Source: Bisgaard Taxon 45 (GTDB lineage Bacteria; Pseudomonadota; Gammaproteobacteria; Enterobacterales; Pasteurellaceae). From it: a stretch of 64,000 nucleotides of DNA. The position numbers and the translations under genes were made by a program. The stretch is from positions 124,001 through 188,000 of the forward strand of contig JAQAHH010000003.1 of assembly GCA_030783905.1 (NCBI GenBank). Reading direction: 5' to 3'. Positions 59,524 through 64,000 of this stretch are shown here, piece by piece; positions within the stretch are counted from its first letter, which is position 1, and every line of letters begins with the position of its first letter. Under the pieces are notes generated by a model. That model searched no databases. It was given only the letters and a program-made list of their open reading frames with translations, and was not told the DNA's origin.

Positions 59524-60183
59524 ATGGATCAACTTGAAATGAAAAAAATGGCGGCCCAAGCCGCACTACAATACGTAAAACCCGATTCAATTATCGGGGT
59601 AGGCAGTGGCTCGACCGTCAATTGTTTTATCGAAGCCTTAGGCACGATGCGCGATCAAATAAAAGGGGCAGTTGCGGCCTCAAAAGCCTCAGAAGACTTA
59701 TTAAAAAAACAAGGTATTGACGTATTTAGTGCGAATGAGGTCTCAAGTCTTGATATTTATGTGGATGGTGCGGATGAAATCAACCCACAAAAAATGATGA
59801 TCAAAGGGGGCGGTGCCGCATTAACGCGAGAAAAAATTGTGGCGGCACTCGCGAAAAAATTCATTTGTATTGTGGATAAAAGTAAACAAGTTGATGTGCT
59901 AGGCTCAACATTCGCCTTACCAGTTGAGGTAATCCCAATGGCACGTTCTCAAGTGGCACGTAAATTAGTGGCTTTAGGTGGCTCACCAGAATATCGCGAA
60001 GGTGTGGTCACCGATAATGGCAATGTGATCTTAGATGTGTATCACTTCCCCATTATGAGTCCCGTTGAAATGGAAAAAGAATTGAATAACGTTGCGGGTG
60101 TCGTGACTAACGGTATTTTTGCCTTACGTGCCGCAGATATCATTATTGTCGGTACCCCTGATGGTGCCAAAGTCATTGAATAA
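59524..60183 (+). CDS. rpiA: Ribose-5-phosphate isomerase A
   Basis: RpiA interconverts ribose 5-phosphate and ribulose 5-phosphate in the pentose phosphate pathway. The 219-residue protein (same length as E. coli) has [54 protein letters not shown] and the catalytic [19 protein letters not shown]. Next to serA, as in E. coli. The ATG follows AAAGGAA. Confidence 0.98.
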   Translation: MDQLEMKKMAAQAALQYVKPDSIIGVGSGSTVNCFIEALGTMRDQIKGAVAASKASEDLLKKQGIDVFSANEVSSLDIYVDGADEINPQKMMIKGGGAALTREKIVAALAKKFICIVDKSKQVDVLGSTFALPVEVIPMARSQVARKLVALGGSPEYREGVVTDNGNVILDVYHFPIMSPVEMEKELNNVAGVVTNGIFALRAADIIIVGTPDGAKVIE

Positions 60184-60199
60184 AATAAGGAAAGCAAAC

Positions 60200-61432
60200 A
60201 TGACAGCAAAAGTGTCGTTAGACAAATCTAAAATTAAATTTTTATTGTTAGAAGGCGTCCATCAAACTGCGTTGGAAGTGCTACAAAATGCAGGCTATAC
60301 CAACATTGAATACCATAAAAAAGCATTAGATGATGAAGAATTAAAAGAAGCGATTAAAGATGCACATTTTGTGGGTATTCGCTCTCGTACTTTCTTAACC
60401 GAAGATATTCTTGTGCATGCACAAAAATTAATTGCCATTGGTTGTTTCTGTATTGGTACCAACCAAGTCGATCTGAACGCAGCCAAATTACGTGGTATCC
60501 CGGTATTTAATGCCCCCTTCTCCAATACCCGTTCTGTAGCAGAATTAGTGTTAGGAGAAATTTTGCTGTTAATGCGTAATGTGCCACAAGCGAACGCAGA
60601 AGTGCATCGTGGGATTTGGAATAAATCAGCAAATGGATCACATGAAGTGCGCGGTAAAAAACTCGGTATTATCGGTTATGGTCATATTGGCTCACAATTG
60701 AGCATTATCGCAGAATCACTTGGGATGCGTGTTTTCTTCTACGATATCGAAAATAAACTGCCATTAGGCAATGCACAACAAGTACGCACACTAGAAGAAT
60801 TACTCTCTAGCTGTGATGTCATCTCACTCCATGTTCCCGAAAATGCTTCTACCAAAAACCTCATCAGTGCAGAACGCATCGCCCAATTAAAACAAGATGC
60901 TATTTTAATTAATGCGGCACGCGGTACCGTGGTAGATATCTATGCCTTAGCTCAAGCATTAGATTCAGGCAAAGTCCGTGGTGCGGCTTTAGACGTTTTC
61001 CCACAAGAACCCGCCTCCATCCAAGAAGAATTTGTTTCCCCATTGCGTGCGTTTGATAATGTGATCCTCACGCCACACATTGGCGGTTCAACGTCCGAAG
61101 CACAAGAAAATATCGGTGCAGAAGTTTCGGGGAAATTTGTCAAATACTCCGATAATGGCTCTACGCTGTCCGCAGTCAACTTCCCTGAAGTCTCTCTGCC
61201 AGAACATACTGGCACCAAACGTTTATTGCATATTCACCACAATAAACCGGGTGTATTGAATAAAATTAACCAAGTGTTTGTGAATGCTAACGTAAATATT
61301 GCAGCACAGTATTTACAAACGGATCCCACTATTGGTTACGTGGTGATTGATGTGGAAACGGAAGACACGCACACGTTATTAAGCCAATTAAAAGAGATCG
61401 AGGGCACAATTCGCGCACGCGTCTTGTTCTAG
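60200..61432 (+). CDS. serA: D-3-phosphoglycerate dehydrogenase
   Basis: SerA starts serine synthesis from 3-phosphoglycerate. From ATG 60200 it has 410 residues, the same as E. coli. It has FVGIRSRTFLTEDIL, the NAD-binding LGIIGYGHIGSQLSIIAESL, NAARGTVVDIYAL, LTPHIGGSTSEAQENIG (catalytic His), and a C-terminal ACT domain (LLHIHHNKPGVLNKINQVFV) for serine feedback. The earlier in-frame start (60119) overlaps rpiA and is rejected. Confidence 0.98.
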   Translation: MTAKVSLDKSKIKFLLLEGVHQTALEVLQNAGYTNIEYHKKALDDEELKEAIKDAHFVGIRSRTFLTEDILVHAQKLIAIGCFCIGTNQVDLNAAKLRGIPVFNAPFSNTRSVAELVLGEILLLMRNVPQANAEVHRGIWNKSANGSHEVRGKKLGIIGYGHIGSQLSIIAESLGMRVFFYDIENKLPLGNAQQVRTLEELLSSCDVISLHVPENASTKNLISAERIAQLKQDAILINAARGTVVDIYALAQALDSGKVRGAALDVFPQEPASIQEEFVSPLRAFDNVILTPHIGGSTSEAQENIGAEVSGKFVKYSDNGSTLSAVNFPEVSLPEHTGTKRLLHIHHNKPGVLNKINQVFVNANVNIAAQYLQTDPTIGYVVIDVETEDTHTLLSQLKEIEGTIRARVLF

Positions 61433-61451
61433 TCATCGATTTCCTCTCAAC

Positions 61452-61480
61452 AAAGTGCGGTCATGTAGATCGCATTTTGT
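61452..61480 (+). terminator. Uptake-signal hairpin after serA
   Basis: AAAGTGCG (61452-61459, within an uptake signal) pairs with CGCATTTT (61471-61478) with one G-U pair and an 11-base loop, followed by GTCTTTT. Imperfect but well placed. Confidence 0.5.
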
Positions 61481-61513
61481 CTTTTCGGTCTTTTCAACTT
61501 CAGTACGACTTTA

Positions 61514-61522
61514 TGTTATAAT
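61514..61522 (+). promoter_or_regulatory. Extended -10 promoter for mltG-tmk-holB
   Basis: TGTTATAAT is an exact extended -10 (TGnTATAAT), 41 bases before the mltG ATG. The -35 region (TCAACT at 61494-61499) is weak, as is common for extended -10 promoters. Confidence 0.55.
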
Positions 61523-61563
61523 CGCCAAATGTCGATCTTATTGAGAATCCCTAGTTTGTCTTT

Positions 61564-62607
61564 ATGAAAAAGTGGCTAACTGTATTTTTTGTATTCATTC
61601 TGATTGGTTTAGGTAGCGTATTTGTTGCTTACCAATATATTCAAAAATTTGTGCACACCCCGGTTAATGTCAAGCCTGATCAACTTTTAACGGTTGAGCG
61701 TGGCACAACAGGTCATAAATTAGCGACGCTGTTAGAACAAGAACAGATCTTAGAGAATGCAAGCCTACTCCCTTACTTGCTGAAATTCAATCCACAATTG
61801 AATAAAATTAAAGCCGGCACCTATTCCATGCAAGGCGTCAACACTGTCGCCGATTTGATTCAGGTCCTCAACCAAGGGAAAGAAGCACAATTCAGTATTC
61901 AATTTATTGAGGGGGATACGTTCACCAGCTGGCGAAAAAATCTAGAAAATGCACCGCACTTAAAACATACCTTACACAATAAAAGTGAAGCGGAGATTTT
62001 TGCCTTATTAGATTTGCCCCATGATGTGAAACAGATTCAAGAATGGAAAAAAGTGGAAGGCTGGCTTTATCCAGATACGTATCACTACACCCCCAATTCC
62101 ACTGATCTTGCTTTACTAAAACGTGCGGCTGATCGGATGAAGAAAGTACTGACACAAGCATGGGAAAGTCGTGATCCAGATTTACCTTTGGCCAATGCTT
62201 ACGAGCTGTTAATTCTTGCCTCTATTGTGGAAAAAGAAACCGCAATAGAAGCCGAGCGGGGAAAAGTTGCGTCGGTGTTTATCAATCGTTTAAAACAAAA
62301 TATGCGCCTGCAAACCGATCCAACGGTGATCTATGGTATGGGGGAAAAATATGATGGTAATATCCGCAAAAAAGATTTAGACACCCCGACGGCTTATAAT
62401 ACTTACCTCATTAACGGCTTACCGCCCACACCGATTGCTATGCCCAGTGAAAGTGCCCTGTTCGCCGTAGCAAAACCGGAAAAAACCGATTTTTTATACT
62501 TTGTTGCAGATGGGTCTGGCGGACATCAATTCAGTAAAACCCTTTCCGAACACAATCGCGCTGTACAGCAGTATTTACGTTGGTATCGTAGCCAAAATGG
62601 AAATTAA
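61564..62607 (+). CDS. mltG: Endolytic murein transglycosylase MltG
   Basis: MltG cuts growing glycan strands at the inner membrane. The 347-residue protein has one N-terminal helix ([20 protein letters not shown]), a LysM-like region ([17 protein letters not shown]) and the YceG catalytic region: [32 protein letters not shown] (catalytic Glu), [30 protein letters not shown]. It is one base from tmk, matching E. coli yceG-tmk-holB. Confidence 0.97.
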   Translation: MKKWLTVFFVFILIGLGSVFVAYQYIQKFVHTPVNVKPDQLLTVERGTTGHKLATLLEQEQILENASLLPYLLKFNPQLNKIKAGTYSMQGVNTVADLIQVLNQGKEAQFSIQFIEGDTFTSWRKNLENAPHLKHTLHNKSEAEIFALLDLPHDVKQIQEWKKVEGWLYPDTYHYTPNSTDLALLKRAADRMKKVLTQAWESRDPDLPLANAYELLILASIVEKETAIEAERGKVASVFINRLKQNMRLQTDPTVIYGMGEKYDGNIRKKDLDTPTAYNTYLINGLPPTPIAMPSESALFAVAKPEKTDFLYFVADGSGGHQFSKTLSEHNRAVQQYLRWYRSQNGN

Positions 62608-62608
62608 T

Positions 62609-63238
62609 ATGACAACAGGAAAATTTATTGTACTTGAAGGGATTGAAGGTGCGGGTAAAACCACCGCACGCGAGAGCATCGTGCGCGCCTTACATGCCCA
62701 TGGTATCCGAGATATTGTATTTACTCGTGAACCCGGAGGCACCCCTTTAGCAGAAAAACTACGCCAACTGATTAAACACGAAACGGCAGAACCCGTCACG
62801 GATAAAGCCGAGCTTCTTATGCTTTATGCGGCTCGAATTCAATTAGTCGAAAATGTAATCAAACCCGCTTTAGCACAAGGAAAATGGGTGATTGGCGATC
62901 GTCATGATATGTCATCACAAGCCTATCAAGGCGGGGGACGCCAACTCGATCAGCATTTGCTATGCACCCTCAAACAAACTATTTTAGGTGAGTTTGAACC
63001 CGACTTAACCCTTTATTTAGATATTGATCCCGTTCTCGGCTTAAGCCGTGCAAAAGGGCGTGGGGCGTTAGATCGTATTGAACAACAAAATTTGGATTTT
63101 TTCCACCGCACTCGTCAACGCTATCAAGAATTGGTGCGTCATAATCCTAAAGCGGTCACTATTGATGCTTCTCAAAGCATGAGCAAGGTTGCTGAAGAGG
63201 TGGAAAATGCGATAGAAACTTGGTTGGTTTCACAGTAA
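62609..63238 (+). CDS. tmk: Thymidylate kinase
   Basis: Tmk phosphorylates dTMP to dTDP. From ATG 62609 it has 209 residues. P-loop [20 protein letters not shown], the DR(E/H) region [36 protein letters not shown] and the lid [15 protein letters not shown] are all present. The longer frame from 62501 overlaps mltG heavily and is rejected. Adjacent to holB, 4 bases apart. Confidence 0.97.
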   Translation: MTTGKFIVLEGIEGAGKTTARESIVRALHAHGIRDIVFTREPGGTPLAEKLRQLIKHETAEPVTDKAELLMLYAARIQLVENVIKPALAQGKWVIGDRHDMSSQAYQGGGRQLDQHLLCTLKQTILGEFEPDLTLYLDIDPVLGLSRAKGRGALDRIEQQNLDFFHRTRQRYQELVRHNPKAVTIDASQSMSKVAEEVENAIETWLVSQ

Positions 63239-63242
63239 GCAG

Positions 63243-64000
63243 ATGATAACGTTATACCCTTGGCTTTTGCCTTACTACCAACAACGTATTGATGCCTTTC
63301 AACAAGGGTATGGGCATCATGCACTCTTATTCCAAGCTGAACAAGGCTTAGGTGTTGAGCAATTGTTGTCGGCCTTAGGTCATTGGCTCATGTGTCAACA
63401 ACCGCAACATCAGCAACCTTGTCAACAATGTCACCACTGTCATTTGTTCCAAGCACACACCCACCCCGATATCTATACGCTCGCCCCCATTGAAAATAAA
63501 GATATTGGTGTAGATCAAGTACGTGAGGTCAACGAGAAAATTAACCAGCACGCACAACAAGGGGGGAATAAACTCATTTATGTACAGGGCGTGTCACGTT
63601 TAACCGAAGCGGCCGCTAATGCAATGCTAAAAACCTTAGAAGAACCGCGTCCGAATACGTATTTTCTGCTCTCCGCTGAAGCCTCTGCGCCTGTGATGCC
63701 AACGATTTATAGCCGCTGCCAAACACAAAAGTTAGCAATACCTAGCCAAGAATCGGCTGTTACTTGGTTACAGCAGCAAACTACACAAGCTATTGGCGAT
63801 ATTCAGACCGCACTTCGTATTAGCTATGGTCGACCACTTCATGCATTGGCGCTATTAGAACAAGGTTTATTAGAAAAACGTCGCGAATTTTTACGCCAAT
63901 TTTGGTTGTTTTATCGTAAACGTTCCCCTTTAGAATTGCTCCCTTTTTTTGATAAGCCTCTTCTCTTCCAACAACTCGACTGGCTTCTGGCCTTTTTGAG
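63243..64000 (+). CDS. holB: DNA polymerase III delta' subunit (partial, runs off the end)
   Basis: The frame opens at ATG 63243, 4 bases after tmk, and continues without a stop to the window end (252 codons). It begins MITLYPWLLPYYQQRIDAF and has the zinc-site cysteines QQPCQQCHHCHLF, IGVDQVREVNEKI, VSRLTEAAANAMLKTLEEPR and YSRCQTQKL, typical of HolB. Delta' is the clamp-loader subunit that stimulates ATP-driven loading of the beta clamp. An uptake signal is at 63807-63815. The C-terminus lies outside the window. Confidence 0.93.
   Translation, partial: MITLYPWLLPYYQQRIDAFQQGYGHHALLFQAEQGLGVEQLLSALGHWLMCQQPQHQQPCQQCHHCHLFQAHTHPDIYTLAPIENKDIGVDQVREVNEKINQHAQQGGNKLIYVQGVSRLTEAAANAMLKTLEEPRPNTYFLLSAEASAPVMPTIYSRCQTQKLAIPSQESAVTWLQQQTTQAIGDIQTALRISYGRPLHALALLEQGLLEKRREFLRQFWLFYRKRSPLELLPFFDKPLLFQQLDWLLAFL

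Overview
The window is a chromosomal segment of a gamma-proteobacterium of the family Pasteurellaceae, most like Pasteurella multocida from remembered gene order (no database was searched). Support comes from many copies of the 9-base uptake signal AAGTGCGGT/ACCGCACTT, a comABCDE competence operon divergent from ponA, a single-parvulin SurA, and a secM-secA pair with a Pasteurellaceae-type arrest peptide. No insertion sequence, phage, CRISPR array or rRNA operon was seen.

Layout. 1-10012: the histidine operon (hisD end, hisC, hisB, hisH, hisA, hisF, hisIE), interrupted at four junctions by unrelated cargo genes: a GFA-like zinc protein, a histidine phosphatase and a broken RhuM-Fic gene; a HEPN-motif protein; a MOSC protein; and an FRG-domain protein. 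A hairpin built on uptake signals closes the operon. 10106-20256: pyrR; surA-rsmA-apaH; a transglutaminase-MerT-MerP-like trio; leuS-lptE-holA; and a small periplasmic protein. 20279-26835 (mostly minus strand): mutT, secA and secM, with dciA divergent, then dam, aroB and aroK. 27024-33279: comE-D-C-B-A (type IV pilus/DNA-uptake machine) divergent from ponA. 33296-36343: pdxR divergent from pdxST (vitamin B6). 36466-40733: rlmJ, gorA, and tdk-small membrane protein-tsaD on the minus strand. 40837-45186: the macromolecular synthesis operon rpsU-dnaG-rpoD followed by tRNA-Ile2(CAU). 45187-48537: glsB-like gene, yajQ, serB/smp divergent pair, rpsT. 48847-55841: murJ and ribF-ileS-lspA-ispH. 56129-64000: comE1 with a candidate competence (CRP-S) site, rdgB-Sel1 protein-ybjQ-hemW, rpiA-serA, and mltG-tmk-holB (holB runs off the end).

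Most of the window is conserved housekeeping sequence. The least ordinary part is the histidine operon. Its cargo includes two strongly AT-rich genes whose motifs (HEPN RX4H and FRG) belong to families linked to toxins and phage defence, plus a RhuM-Fic gene split by one in-frame stop. That is the best candidate for something undescribed. Other points worth checking are the diverged SecM arrest sequence with its secM-secA leader structure and palindromic promoter, the transglutaminase/MerT/MerP trio, and the CRP-S-like sites at competence genes.
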